19,547 bases of DNA from an uncultured Prevotellaceae bacterium (GTDB lineage: Bacteria; Bacteroidota; Bacteroidia; Bacteroidales; Bacteroidaceae), in the NCBI GenBank assembly GCA_900315105.1, contig OMXX01000083.1:1-19547 (forward strand). Direction: 5' to 3'. Below, piece by piece: positions 1-7,609 of the stretch; position 1 is the first letter of the stretch; each line of letters starts with the position of its first letter. The notes under the pieces were generated by a model, which saw only the letters and a program-made list of their open reading frames with translations, had not been told where the DNA came from and did not search any database. The position numbers were made by a program, and so were the translations under genes.

Positions 1-107
1 GTTTGAGCTGCCACGATGTTTTGGGCCATCTCGTTCACCAAAGCGTCAAGGTCTTCCCTCGACATTACAACCAGTTGGTTGCCTAAGATCCTATTATCAG
101 ATTGCAT
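1..107 (-). CDS. N-terminus of an unrecognised small protein, possibly excisionase/HTH_17 type (partial)
   Basis: Leftward reading frame that starts with an ATG at 107-105 and stays open to the window edge (35 codons seen). The visible part reads like the short acidic/hydrophobic leader that precedes the HTH in Bacteroidales excisionase-family proteins, with the pattern V-M-S-R-E-D-L-x-x-L-V-x-E. It resembles the leader of the gene at the other end of the window (M-D-D-L-R-Q-V-V-T-E). No HTH is visible because the gene is cut off, so the family call is inference. An internal ATG at codon 15 is an alternative start. A leftward TAATTTTG element at 252-259 could be its promoter. Confidence 0.45.
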   Translation of the reverse strand, partial: MQSDNRILGNQLVVMSREDLDALVNEMAQNIVAAQ

Positions 108-177
108 AATCACGTTTTTTTGAAGTGAAAGTTTTGTTTGTTATCTCTCATTCGCTCGATGTCTTATGCACGGATCC

Positions 178-256
178 TTTTGCATTTCAGATTTTATGAA
201 GTGTCGCGTCCGACAATCCTGTAATCTGAGGCACCGCCACGAAATCGAATGCAAAA
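178..256. repeat. nested inverted repeats
   Basis: Three inverted repeats are nested. The outer arms are TTTTGCATT (178-186) and AATGCAAAA (248-256). The middle arms are TCAGATT (187-193) and AATCTGA (223-229). The inner arms are TGTCG (202-206) and CGACA (211-215). The left outer and middle arms abut, while 18 nt separate them on the right. This could fold as an extended structured RNA or cruciform upstream of the leftward gene, or be a protein-binding region. Function is unknown. Confidence 0.5.
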
Positions 257-259
257 TTA
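252..259 (-). promoter_or_regulatory. possible -7 element for the leftward gene
   Basis: On the minus strand this reads TAATTTTG, matching the Bacteroidetes -7 form TAnnTTTG, about 145 bp upstream of the leftward ATG. I see no convincing TTTG at the -33 distance, so the call is weak. Confidence 0.25.
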
Positions 260-326
260 GAGTGCTGCAAGCTCCAAGAAGAAAATCGCATCAAAAACCA
301 GCCGTTTTTGCCCTCACATTTCAAAA

Positions 327-358
327 TTGGTTCTAATGAGAAGGACAATTAGAACCAA
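327..358. repeat. perfect 11-bp inverted repeat (hairpin)
   Basis: TTGGTTCTAAT (327-337) and ATTAGAACCAA (348-358) are perfect inverted repeats around a 10-nt loop. Only short T runs flank it (TTTT on either strand), so it could be a weak terminator separating the leftward and rightward transcription units, or an operator. The rest of the 260-518 interval shows nothing I can name. Confidence 0.45.
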
Positions 359-518
359 CATTTTAAGTCAGACGGGCAAAGTTAGGCTTGTTTGAGTATT
401 GCCATGATGAGAGTTGGAAGAAAAAATCAACCAACCTCTTATTTTTGGGCGGATTTGAGGTCAGCAAGACAAACAAAACACTATAATTTGACTAAAAAAG
501 CATAAAAAAAGAGCCTAA

Positions 519-559
519 CGGTGTGCAGTTTGATTGGTTTTTAGTAATTTTGCACACCG
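519..559 (+). promoter_or_regulatory. promoter inside a 9-bp inverted-repeat operator, for the ImmA/IrrE gene
   Basis: A TAATTTTG -7 element lies at 545-552, 20 bp before the start codon. It is bracketed by a perfect inverted repeat, CGGTGTGCA (519-527) and TGCACACCG (551-559); the right arm overlaps the end of the -7 box. A TTTG at 529-532 is too close to be an ideal -33. Arms this long placed across a promoter suggest an operator, most simply bound by the HTH of the gene it controls (autoregulation, inferred). Confidence 0.6.
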
Positions 560-572
560 AAACAAGTGAATT

Positions 573-1619
573 ATGGATAATACTTTTGCCAACAGACTGG
601 TTAATGCCAGGAAGATTCGTTGTATTTCACAACGAGAATTATGCAATGTATTGCAGGGACAGGTTTCTCCTACTGCAATAGAAAAATACGAGAAGGGTCT
701 GATGATGCCTTCAAGTACTGTATTGATTCTATTGTCCAAGGCTTTGAACATGAAGCTGGACTATTTCTTCCGCCCATTCACAATTGCTATTGACACTTCA
801 AAGTTTGAGTTCAGAAAAAGTTCAAGCATGGGTGCCAAGAAGGTAGAGTCTATAAAATATATGGTGTGCAATGAGATAGAGAAGTATCTTGAGATAGAAT
901 CTATCCTTGGCAGTACTGCCTCATTCACCCTTGATTACAGCAATGTTGTTGTTGAAGGCGAAAACGAGGCCAAACTTCTTGCAAACCGGTTAAGAGCGGA
1001 TCTAAATATTGGTTCCGATGCTATTGTTTCTGCAGTAGAGTTACTTGAGTCCTGTGGCGTGAAGATCATCGAGATTGATCATGATGATAAATTCTCAGGA
1101 ACCTGTAATACTGCAGGTACTATTCCTGTGATTGTCATTAACAAAAATATGTCCTCTGAACGTAAACGCATTACTATTTTCCATGAACTTGGACATCTGC
1201 TTATGCATTGTGCCGAAGGAGTTGATGAAGAGAAGATGTGCACTATTTTTGCCAATGAAGTACTCATCCCATCAGATAGATTCATAAGTATTTTAGGAGC
1301 ATCACGACACGACATTTCTCTTATTGAGTTGCAAGCCATTCAGCGTGAATATGGAATCTCCATTGATGCTTTGATGGCTAAGGCCGCACAACTCAACATT
1401 ATCACTCAGCGTAGATACACTTCATATTACAAGAAGAAGAATGCCGTTTCATCATTCAAAGATGCGGTTGATGCCTCTCACTATCCAATGGAACATACCA
1501 ATAGGTTCGAACGATTAGTGTATCGTGCATTAGCCAGTGAAGTAATCAGCTTCTCCAAGGCTGCAAGTCTTTTGGAAGTGTCTGTTAACGAGGTACGTAA
1601 TACTCTAAATCTGATGTAA
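573..1619 (+). CDS. HTH (Xre) and ImmA/IrrE-type zinc metallopeptidase
   Basis: A 348-aa protein. Residues about 6-66 form an Xre-type helix-turn-helix (QRELCNVL, then a recognition helix around SPTAIEKYEKG). A central M78/ImmA/IrrE metallopeptidase domain carries HELGH at residues 204-208 (the HExxH zinc motif) and a downstream glutamate in the FANE context (E229), the usual third ligand. The C-terminal 70 residues are less typical and end in a helical, HTH-like segment. Family knowledge: such proteins repress promoters and cleave themselves or a partner repressor on a signal, and they occur in ICEs, prophages and toxin-antitoxin-like pairs. The PIN-like gene starts 7 nt after the stop, so the two are almost certainly co-transcribed. 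The 9-bp inverted repeat at the promoter suggests autoregulation. The domain call is firm; the trigger and substrate are unknown. Confidence 0.9.
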   Translation: MDNTFANRLVNARKIRCISQRELCNVLQGQVSPTAIEKYEKGLMMPSSTVLILLSKALNMKLDYFFRPFTIAIDTSKFEFRKSSSMGAKKVESIKYMVCNEIEKYLEIESILGSTASFTLDYSNVVVEGENEAKLLANRLRADLNIGSDAIVSAVELLESCGVKIIEIDHDDKFSGTCNTAGTIPVIVINKNMSSERKRITIFHELGHLLMHCAEGVDEEKMCTIFANEVLIPSDRFISILGASRHDISLIELQAIQREYGISIDALMAKAAQLNIITQRRYTSYYKKKNAVSSFKDAVDASHYPMEHTNRFERLVYRALASEVISFSKAASLLEVSVNEVRNTLNLM

Positions 1620-1626
1620 TTGCGTC

Positions 1627-2142
1627 ATGGAGATTGTCATCAATGATACAAACATTCTGATAGACCTTTTCAATGCCGGTCTCCTTGGTTACTGCAGACA
1701 ACTGGATATTGAATTCAGGACACTTGATGTAATTATGGAAGAGATAACGGTAGAAGAGCAAAAGGAAGCCGTAAACAGGCTCGTTGCTGATGGAACGCTA
1801 TCTGTCTGTTCGTTAACAGGAGAACAGGTTGCAACCGTTTTTGAGAAAGTAAGATTTTATGACGGCGTCTGCAATTTATCTCCAGAAGACATATCGGTTA
1901 TGGTCTATGCTATTGACAACAGATGTAGATTACTTACTGGAGATAAAACGCTAAGAGACAAGGCTTCCTTGGAGAATGTCACAGTATCAGGGATCCTTTA
2001 CCTCACGGATATGATTTCGTCGAATGGAATAATACCTCCTGCTGATATGATACATGCTCTTGAACGATTGCTGGAATCAAATGGAAGACTACCCAAAAAG
2101 TTAATTCGTGAAAGAATAGAAGTATTGCGTTCAAAATTGTAA
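1627..2142 (+). CDS. PIN-domain-like protein, probable ribonuclease toxin partner
   Basis: A 171-aa protein. The N-terminus reads IVINDTNILIDL, the PIN opening strand with D7 (and N9). A middle acidic residue (E38/E39) follows, then SPEDISVMVYAI (D88) and LLTGDKTLRDKA (D106, D111). This spacing of acidic residues is that of PIN-fold Mg-dependent RNases. Residues beyond 125 form a helical tail not typical of the smallest VapC toxins. It lies 7 nt downstream of the HTH-metallopeptidase gene and shares its promoter. By analogy with COG2856-type antitoxin pairs, I infer a toxin whose level is controlled by the upstream protein. It could instead be a housekeeping-type PIN protein of the mobile element. 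The start at 1627 gives the PIN motif directly at the N-terminus. Confidence 0.75.
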   Translation: MEIVINDTNILIDLFNAGLLGYCRQLDIEFRTLDVIMEEITVEEQKEAVNRLVADGTLSVCSLTGEQVATVFEKVRFYDGVCNLSPEDISVMVYAIDNRCRLLTGDKTLRDKASLENVTVSGILYLTDMISSNGIIPPADMIHALERLLESNGRLPKKLIRERIEVLRSKL

Positions 2143-2201
2143 TCAACAATTCGCTTATAACATTGAAGGCCACCTGCTTTATGGACTGTAAATAAGATCT
2201 A

Positions 2202-2522
2202 ATGGAAGACAACAAGAAATTTACCGCTACCGTTGCTGACTGCCTGCGATATCTTGATATGGCAGGTTGGTCAGAACTCATTGATACCCGTTGGCGTAGG
2301 CAGATTGAAAAAGATCTCCGACTGGAATTCTGCGATGCACTTTCCGAAGAAACGCTGAACGAGGCGGTTTCTATTGCCCTCTTTCCAGATAAAGAGCTCC
2401 CCGAAGAAGAGTACGAGTTTCTTGATAAGGATGATGGTCACTATATGGAATACATCGAGCAGAGGAAGATTGAGACAGGATGGAATCAGAGAAATCACTT
2501 TGACCAGGAATTACAATCTTAA
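2202..2522 (+). CDS. hypothetical acidic 106-aa protein
   Basis: Not recognised. The protein is soluble and rich in Asp/Glu (notably residues 62-85, an acidic EEEYEF/DKDDGHY stretch), with no signal peptide or membrane segment. The predicted content is mostly helical. It lies 59 nt after the PIN-like gene on the same strand with no terminator between them, so it is probably the third gene of that operon. It may be an accessory or immunity partner, but nothing in the sequence proves this. Confidence 0.55.
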   Translation: MEDNKKFTATVADCLRYLDMAGWSELIDTRWRRQIEKDLRLEFCDALSEETLNEAVSIALFPDKELPEEEYEFLDKDDGHYMEYIEQRKIETGWNQRNHFDQELQS

Positions 2523-2531
2523 TGTTTTATT

Positions 2532-2544
2532 ATTTACGAACAAG
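2532..2544 (+). repeat. diverged copy of the TTTGCGAACAAA motif
   Basis: ATTTACGAACAAG at 2532-2544 differs from ATTTGCGAACAAA at two positions. It lies about 145 bp upstream of the exact copy at 2677-2688, inside the 203-bp non-coding gap between the 106-aa gene and the Xre gene. The remainder of the gap (2545-2670) shows nothing else I can name. Confidence 0.3.
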
Positions 2545-2670
2545 ACTTAGACGATCGTTTATAGCAATGGAAGAGAGCAGGGAACTGCAATCGAATAGTC
2601 CACTTACGAGTCAAAATTGATAAAATCGCAATCAAAAAGGTGAATTTATTAAAAACAAGGTCTAATTCTC

Positions 2671-2700
2671 ATTGATTTTGCGAACAAATTACTACCTTTG
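2671..2700 (+). promoter_or_regulatory. promoter of the Xre/radical SAM/DptFGH cassette, with operator-like motif
   Basis: TACCTTTG at 2693-2700 matches the Bacteroidetes -7 element, with ATTG (2671-2674) 18 bp upstream as a weak -33. Between them lies TTTGCGAACAAA (2677-2688), a partial palindrome TTTG-N4-CAAA that recurs after the last gene of the cassette (14330-14442). Its position between -33 and -7 suits a repressor site, plausibly for the Xre protein encoded 25 bp downstream (inferred). Confidence 0.6.
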
Positions 2701-2725
2701 CAAACAGAACATAACTTTAAGAATA

Positions 2726-2932
2726 ATGGAGAATAGACGATTAAACAGAATCAAAGTCGTTCTGGTTGACAAGCAGAAGAGCAATAAGTGGCTCGCCGAG
2801 CAAGTGGGCAAGGATCCTGCGACTATTTCCAAATGGGTTACGAATACAACGCAGCCTAATTTGGAGATGTTGCTGCAAATAGCAAAAGTGCTTGAAGTAA
2901 ATGTAAATGACTTGGTGAGACCTTTGGAATAA
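2726..2932 (+). CDS. small Xre-family HTH regulator
   Basis: A 68-aa protein that is essentially a single HTH_3 domain: WLAEQVG, turn, DPATISKWV recognition helix, then TQPNLEMLLQIAKVLEVNVNDLV. The frame is open back to 2672, but the -7 box sits at 2693-2700, so the ATG at 2726 is the realistic start. Close relatives of this one-domain protein often stand at the head of restriction-modification and other defence operons in Bacteroidales (family knowledge). It is the first gene of the cassette leading into the radical SAM and dptFGH genes, so I infer it is the local repressor/controller, with the TTTGCGAACAAA copies as candidate sites. Confidence 0.85.
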   Translation: MENRRLNRIKVVLVDKQKSNKWLAEQVGKDPATISKWVTNTTQPNLEMLLQIAKVLEVNVNDLVRPLE

Positions 2933-2941
2933 TAGATTATC

Positions 2942-3046
2942 ATGGATAAGAGGAAACAAGATATCGCCTACTTCGTGTCGTTCTGCATTAAACAGTACAA
3001 GAATGCGAGTGGTGCCGAAGCTACAAAAGTTATAGAACGACTGTGA
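2942..3046 (+). pseudogene. 34-codon stub resembling the N-terminus of a DUF3791 protein
   Basis: An ATG at 2942, 9 nt after the Xre stop, opens a 34-codon frame ending with TGA at 3044-3046. The peptide reads KRKQDIAYFVSFCIKQYKNA, like the opening of DUF3791 proteins (about 65-75 aa), which in Bacteroidales often follow a small HTH gene and precede a DUF3990 gene. Here the reading frame stops about halfway and the radical SAM gene follows after 28 nt. I read it as a truncated remnant left at a recombination junction. It could still be a real small protein or leader peptide. The family assignment is from memory of the pattern and is moderate. Confidence 0.5.
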
Positions 3047-3074
3047 TTCTAGGTGTTGCGAAGGAGAACAAAGA

Positions 3075-4499
3075 ATGAAAGCACTAAGAGTACCACCAAT
3101 GTATAGATGCATAGGATTAGCTGACGCAGACCTACTTGATAATGGTTCGCGACATCCGAATCTTGCGCTTCTGAAAATTGCGGGGTTCCTCTATGACAAT
3201 GGTGTCCTTTTCGAACTAATACTAGATTCAAAAGCTGACATTAGTCGATATGACAGGATTTATCTATCGAAGGTTTTTACCTTTACCAAGAATCCAGAAT
3301 TCTATTCTAACGCAAAAGGAACGCCCGACGAGACAAAGTTTGAGGTAGGTGGAACTGGCTTCTATGCTACCGTCAAAAGCATTAAGGAATTCTCAAAACT
3401 TCGAGAGGAGGATATGACACGGCTTGAGCGAGATGAGTATTTGAACTCGCTGGACAATCATCGTGGTGGACCGAAACTAAAGGGTATTGATATGGCTCGG
3501 CAAATGCCTTATTACCACCTCTATGATGCTTTTGTGGAACTGCAGGTAAAGAAAGGCTTTAAGCGTGAAAAGTACAAAGACTATCAGAAGTATAGTATAG
3601 GATTCCTTACTCGCGGGTGCAAACGCCATTGCGCTTTCTGCATCAATAAAAAAGAGAATACTATCCTCCCTTATTCGAAACTCGAATGGTTTTTGGATGA
3701 TGAGCGAGATGAACGAGGTCGTCGAGTTCGCCCGTATATCTATTTGTGGGACGACAACTTCTTGGCATCTTCGCCCACCATTTGGAAACCGTTGTTGCAG
3801 CAATTGATTGATACCAAACAGCCGTTCCAATTCCGTCAGGGATTGGACGAGCGAATGTTGGCCGAGAGCCCTTATGGTGAGGAGATGGCAGAAATGCTTT
3901 CCCATGCTCGCTATCATGGTGACTTTATTTTCGCTTTCGACAATTGGCGAGACAGAGATACAATAGAAAAGGCACTAAAAATTTGGAAACGATACAATCC
4001 AAAGAAGGGTACTAAGTTCTATTTGTTCTGTGGATTCAGGTTGACGGAACACAGTCATGAACGGTTCTATAATGACATCTGGGAACTTTTCCAGCGCATC
4101 AGGATTCTTATGTCTTATGGATGTGTAGGATATGTTATGAGGCATGAGGACTACCACAAATATGAATTATCTAATTTGTATATTCAGATTGCCCGATGGT
4201 GTAACCAACAACAGTTCTACAAGAAAATGTCTTTTTGGGAATTTGCATATAGGAACCAGTCCTACTGGGAAGAGCATACATTACATATAACTGACAGACC
4301 TCATCTGAAATCCTTTGATGAATTCCAAAGAGACTTAGATAATGGTTATTACGGCGATGGCAAAGACCAAGTTAAAATGTGTTTGCCTTTGTGCTCAGTA
4401 ATGAAGACTCTGGATAAATTTCCGCAGCACAGAGAAGAGTTGCTGGAAATGTTTAACTATAAGATGGAAAAATTATTAAATCCTCATTTGTGGGAATAA
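3075..4499 (+). CDS. radical SAM protein of the DptFGH cassette
   Basis: A 474-aa protein. Residues about 10-100 look like a B12-binding-like Rossmann domain (ALLKIAGFLYDNG, YDRIYLSKVFTFT) ending in VGGTGFY at 91-97. The radical SAM core starts near 173 with the [4Fe-4S] motif C182-x3-C186-x2-C189 (GCKRHCAFC). LWDDNFL follows at 224-230 and FRQGLDERML at about 253-262, both typical of the TIM-barrel strands. The spacing CxxxCxxC is canonical, so the enzyme should cleave SAM. The substrate is not evident. A purine-rich AAGGAG lies 9 nt before the ATG, and dptF starts 7 nt after the stop, so it is transcribed with dptFGH. Radical SAM enzymes are known in tRNA modification and some phage DNA hypermodification pathways. 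A role in marking DNA for this system is inference. Confidence 0.85.
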   Translation: MKALRVPPMYRCIGLADADLLDNGSRHPNLALLKIAGFLYDNGVLFELILDSKADISRYDRIYLSKVFTFTKNPEFYSNAKGTPDETKFEVGGTGFYATVKSIKEFSKLREEDMTRLERDEYLNSLDNHRGGPKLKGIDMARQMPYYHLYDAFVELQVKKGFKREKYKDYQKYSIGFLTRGCKRHCAFCINKKENTILPYSKLEWFLDDERDERGRRVRPYIYLWDDNFLASSPTIWKPLLQQLIDTKQPFQFRQGLDERMLAESPYGEEMAEMLSHARYHGDFIFAFDNWRDRDTIEKALKIWKRYNPKKGTKFYLFCGFRLTEHSHERFYNDIWELFQRIRILMSYGCVGYVMRHEDYHKYELSNLYIQIARWCNQQQFYKKMSFWEFAYRNQSYWEEHTLHITDRPHLKSFDEFQRDLDNGYYGDGKDQVKMCLPLCSVMKTLDKFPQHREELLEMFNYKMEKLLNPHLWE

Positions 4500-4505
4500 T
4501 TTATT

Positions 4506-6191
4506 ATGGCAGCAACACGATTAAAAGAAGCATTTCTTCATCTAAGTCAACATTCGGTTGATTCCGTTCAGAACGGTATGGCATTTACCAACTGGGATGA
4601 ATATATGCATGTTGATCGTCCCATCGAATCAAAATTAATGGAGAAGATGGACGAAATAGACAAGGCTGGAGGCGGTATTGTTCTATTAATTGGAAGTGCA
4701 GGTGATGGTAAATCTCACCTCATCAGTCGTATTAAACAGATGTCTGATTGGGGAGATACAAGTTTCTATAATGATGCTACTGCAAGTAGTTCTCCTAAGA
4801 AGACAGCCATAGATACACTAAAGGTCGCTCTTGTGGATTTCAAAGATGCCAATCTATATATCACTAATAAGAAGCTCGTTCTAGCAATAAACCTAGGTAA
4901 GCTCAATGCCCTCATTGACGATAAAGAGTTTAGGTCAGATTATCAAGAGATTGTTAATTCAACTTTGCCTATTTTTGATGATGATGACACGACTCCACCA
5001 ATAAATACGGAAAGAGTAAAGGTCATCATGTTTACTGATGAGCAAATCTTCGAGTTCTTTGCTGATAGTTCGTCTGATATTCCTGTTGATTCTATTTTTT
5101 TATCCAAGATTATGGAGAAAGTTGTCGCTAAAACAGACGATAATCCTTTCTATGCCGCATATGCAACTGATATAACAAATGGAGCTAGTCCAAAAGATCC
5201 TATAATACTGAACTACGAGTTGCTTTGTATACCAGAAGTGCGAAATACCATTGTTCATACAATAATTGAAGCAATAGTAAGATACAAACTAATTATTACA
5301 CCGAGAGAGTTTCTGGATTTTCTCTATTCAATTATTGTTTATCCTCATTATGATGAATATATTGATGGACATAAGGAGAAAAAAGAATTCTTTGAGGCTT
5401 TGCTTCCGTCTCTTCTTTACTGCGGTGGAGAGAATATGATTCAAAGAGCAATCTGCAAGCTCGATCCTTTAAAACAAAGCAGTACTGAACATGACAAACA
5501 GCTGTCTGTGTTGTTTACTTCATATTCAATTCCTTCTTCATATTTTACCGAACAACAAACTTCTGCACTTCCTGTTGATTTGCTTAAGCGCACAAATGAA
5601 TTCTATGCAAATAATGGAAGAGATATTGAGAGAACAACAAAGTTTGTGTTTAGATTGAAGCATCTCCTTTCGTATCATACAGAAAGCGAGGTGTATAAAT
5701 CATATCTTGTATTACTTAAAGGAGTCTTTAACAAAGATGTACACAAAATGCAAGAGATTTATAATGTTGTATCAAAGGCGATACCTCGTCACTATGGGTC
5801 ATTCTATGAAAAGGGTAATATGGTCCCACTCAACATACAAGGTGGTCGGTATAGGTTGTTTGGCAGTTTGCAACTTAAGCCAGAGCCTGTAAAATCGTAT
5901 CATTCAGAATCATATAAAAATGAGTTCCTTCTGAGATTTGATATGGAATGGAAATTTCCTGACGAGTCCGTCCGATTAAGGATGGATTACCAACTGTATT
6001 CATATCTTAATGAATTAAATAGAGGAAAGCTGGCGTTGTCTTATGAGAACGAAAAAGATCTGACATTCAGTAGATTCGTGAGAAGACTCGTTGAGAAGTG
6101 CAACTGTGAACAAGAAATAACAGTTGTAAGGTCAGATACAGGCATTTTAGAGTTAAGTGAATCATCATTCGGAAATATTCAACTACAATGA
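4506..6191 (+). CDS. dptF: DptF-like ATPase of the phosphorothioation-dependent restriction complex
   Basis: A 561-aa protein. A Walker A motif GSAGDGKS lies at 63-70, preceded by the hydrophobic strand GIVLLIG. It is followed by YNDATASSSPKKTAIDTL at about 88-105, which matches the NDAT.S..P..TAIDTL signature I associate with DptF. The N-terminus (LKEAFLHLS...EYMHVDRPIE) also fits the family. In the Dnd system, DptF with DptG and DptH forms the restriction machinery that attacks DNA lacking phosphorothioate marks; DptF supplies a P-loop NTPase. The gene overlaps dptG by 4 nt (ATGA), implying translational coupling. It is AT-rich like dptG and dptH, unlike the later AlbA_2 gene. Recognition is by motif and gene order; the individual sequence is clearly divergent from enterobacterial DptF. 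Confidence 0.85.
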   Translation: MAATRLKEAFLHLSQHSVDSVQNGMAFTNWDEYMHVDRPIESKLMEKMDEIDKAGGGIVLLIGSAGDGKSHLISRIKQMSDWGDTSFYNDATASSSPKKTAIDTLKVALVDFKDANLYITNKKLVLAINLGKLNALIDDKEFRSDYQEIVNSTLPIFDDDDTTPPINTERVKVIMFTDEQIFEFFADSSSDIPVDSIFLSKIMEKVVAKTDDNPFYAAYATDITNGASPKDPIILNYELLCIPEVRNTIVHTIIEAIVRYKLIITPREFLDFLYSIIVYPHYDEYIDGHKEKKEFFEALLPSLLYCGGENMIQRAICKLDPLKQSSTEHDKQLSVLFTSYSIPSSYFTEQQTSALPVDLLKRTNEFYANNGRDIERTTKFVFRLKHLLSYHTESEVYKSYLVLLKGVFNKDVHKMQEIYNVVSKAIPRHYGSFYEKGNMVPLNIQGGRYRLFGSLQLKPEPVKSYHSESYKNEFLLRFDMEWKFPDESVRLRMDYQLYSYLNELNRGKLALSYENEKDLTFSRFVRRLVEKCNCEQEITVVRSDTGILELSESSFGNIQLQ

Positions 6192-7609
6192 AAATCGATT
6201 TAGAAGCATATAACGAGCATTATCACCAAGGTGGTAAGTTCATAGATAATTGGCAGGAGGGAATAAAGTTACTTCCTTTTAATTCCAATCCTGCTTCAGC
6301 GTACGACAAGAAGTGTGGTTTACATGGTACTACTGGAGAATTCTTCCGGCTGTGGGATAATGATGGAACAAAACCAATTGAGGATTTTGAGAAGTCTGCA
6401 GTAGAACCTGTTAAGGAATATTTGGTCAACCAAAAGCAGATGCCTACTACGCAAGTTCCAGAATTTGTCCGAATGATGCGTGACATCATGTTTGTAAATG
6501 GAAATCTTAACATAACGGATTCAGCATTTATAAAATATCTGCCATTAGTACCAAATGACGAACGAATCTCCATGAAGGACAGAAAGAAATACAATGATGG
6601 GCAAAGGAAACTGGCTAATTACCTGTATTCTATGCTTTCTGATGAAATGCAGATTTCTGGTCATTCAAATACCCCGAATTTGTTCTCTAAGATTCTTCAG
6701 GAGGCATTAACACCATTTTGTGGATTCTCAGACGATTCGAAAGAACGTGATTACATAGTTCTTCCATACATAAAGAAATCATTTGAAGAAGACCTCTGTT
6801 GGATGCTCGAACAGGAGGAGTCTGTAAAAGTAAAATATCTCCACCTTTTGCTACACTTCTATGCATGTTATGCAGTAACACAGGCAATTGTTAGAATTAC
6901 AGCAAAAGACAAACAGAGTGTAGATGAACCAGCTCCTTTTTACTTCATATTGAATTCTGAACGTGCATCCGTTAATCATGATGCTGTTGTTAGGGGATGG
7001 TCGTATCAAATACCGAAGTCTTCACTTGACAAATTATACGGAAAGTCGCAAGCCCTTGACATTCTGAATAGCGTATTGGGAAGTAACGTAGGTTTCTACA
7101 ACAACATTCGTAAAGTGCTGTATCAAACCGACTTTGAAGATAATCGTGAGTTATGTAATAAACTTTTGTCAAAATACCAAGAAGAGAAAAGAGAAGTTTT
7201 TAACAGACGGTCGAGTGAAAGTGGTTCAATAGAAGAAATAGAGATTGACGTACATTCATACGATGAATTCATTTCAACTTTGGAACTCCTCTGTACCGGC
7301 CTTCAGTCTCCGAGTTACATATCTCGAATGAGGAAAAAGGTGATAGACTTATTGAGCGTAAGATTCTTACAGAGTCGTAGAGGTAATTTCGTCCTTGTTC
7401 TTGACAACGAAATGCTGACATTCCTTGTGGCATTATTTACCAAGAGTAAAAAAACAAAATTAGAAAATCTATATAAACTATTCAACAAGTATGGCATCTA
7501 TTTCAATAGAGGTAGTCGCCTAGCTATTGAAGAGTATTTATTGAAGTTGAACCTTTTAGACAGGAAGAGTGATTCCGGTGAAGCACAATATGTTACAGTC
7601 ATTTTATAA
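6188..7609 (+). CDS. dptG: DptG-like component of the phosphorothioation-dependent restriction complex
   Basis: A 473-aa protein with no Walker motif, signal peptide or transmembrane segment. It is assigned mainly from order (dptF-dptG-dptH), size and features such as PFYFILNSERAS followed by a GW-containing strand (about residues 252-277). The role of DptG is poorly understood even in model systems; it is required for restriction with DptF and DptH. The start overlaps the dptF stop by 4 nt, and the end overlaps the dptH start by 20 nt, so all three are translationally coupled. The C-terminal 100 residues are helical and basic (RMRKKVIDLLSVRFL, KSKKTKLENLYKLF), possibly a DNA-binding or winged-helix segment (inference). 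Confidence 0.75.
   Translation: MKIDLEAYNEHYHQGGKFIDNWQEGIKLLPFNSNPASAYDKKCGLHGTTGEFFRLWDNDGTKPIEDFEKSAVEPVKEYLVNQKQMPTTQVPEFVRMMRDIMFVNGNLNITDSAFIKYLPLVPNDERISMKDRKKYNDGQRKLANYLYSMLSDEMQISGHSNTPNLFSKILQEALTPFCGFSDDSKERDYIVLPYIKKSFEEDLCWMLEQEESVKVKYLHLLLHFYACYAVTQAIVRITAKDKQSVDEPAPFYFILNSERASVNHDAVVRGWSYQIPKSSLDKLYGKSQALDILNSVLGSNVGFYNNIRKVLYQTDFEDNRELCNKLLSKYQEEKREVFNRRSSESGSIEEIEIDVHSYDEFISTLELLCTGLQSPSYISRMRKKVIDLLSVRFLQSRRGNFVLVLDNEMLTFLVALFTKSKKTKLENLYKLFNKYGIYFNRGSRLAIEEYLLKLNLLDRKSDSGEAQYVTVIL

Noticed and set aside
2672..2725. Longer Xre protein starting at 2672
   Set aside because: The extra 18 codons run across the -7 promoter element at 2693-2700, and the HTH domain starts after 2726.
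3477..3917. 146-codon open frame on the minus strand
   Set aside because: It is opposite the radical SAM core, whose Cx3Cx2C motif is clearly in the plus frame.
7569..7589. GTG starts for DptH
   Set aside because: The ATG at 7590 gives the usual DptH N-terminus; the extra seven residues add no recognisable sequence. It cannot be fully excluded.
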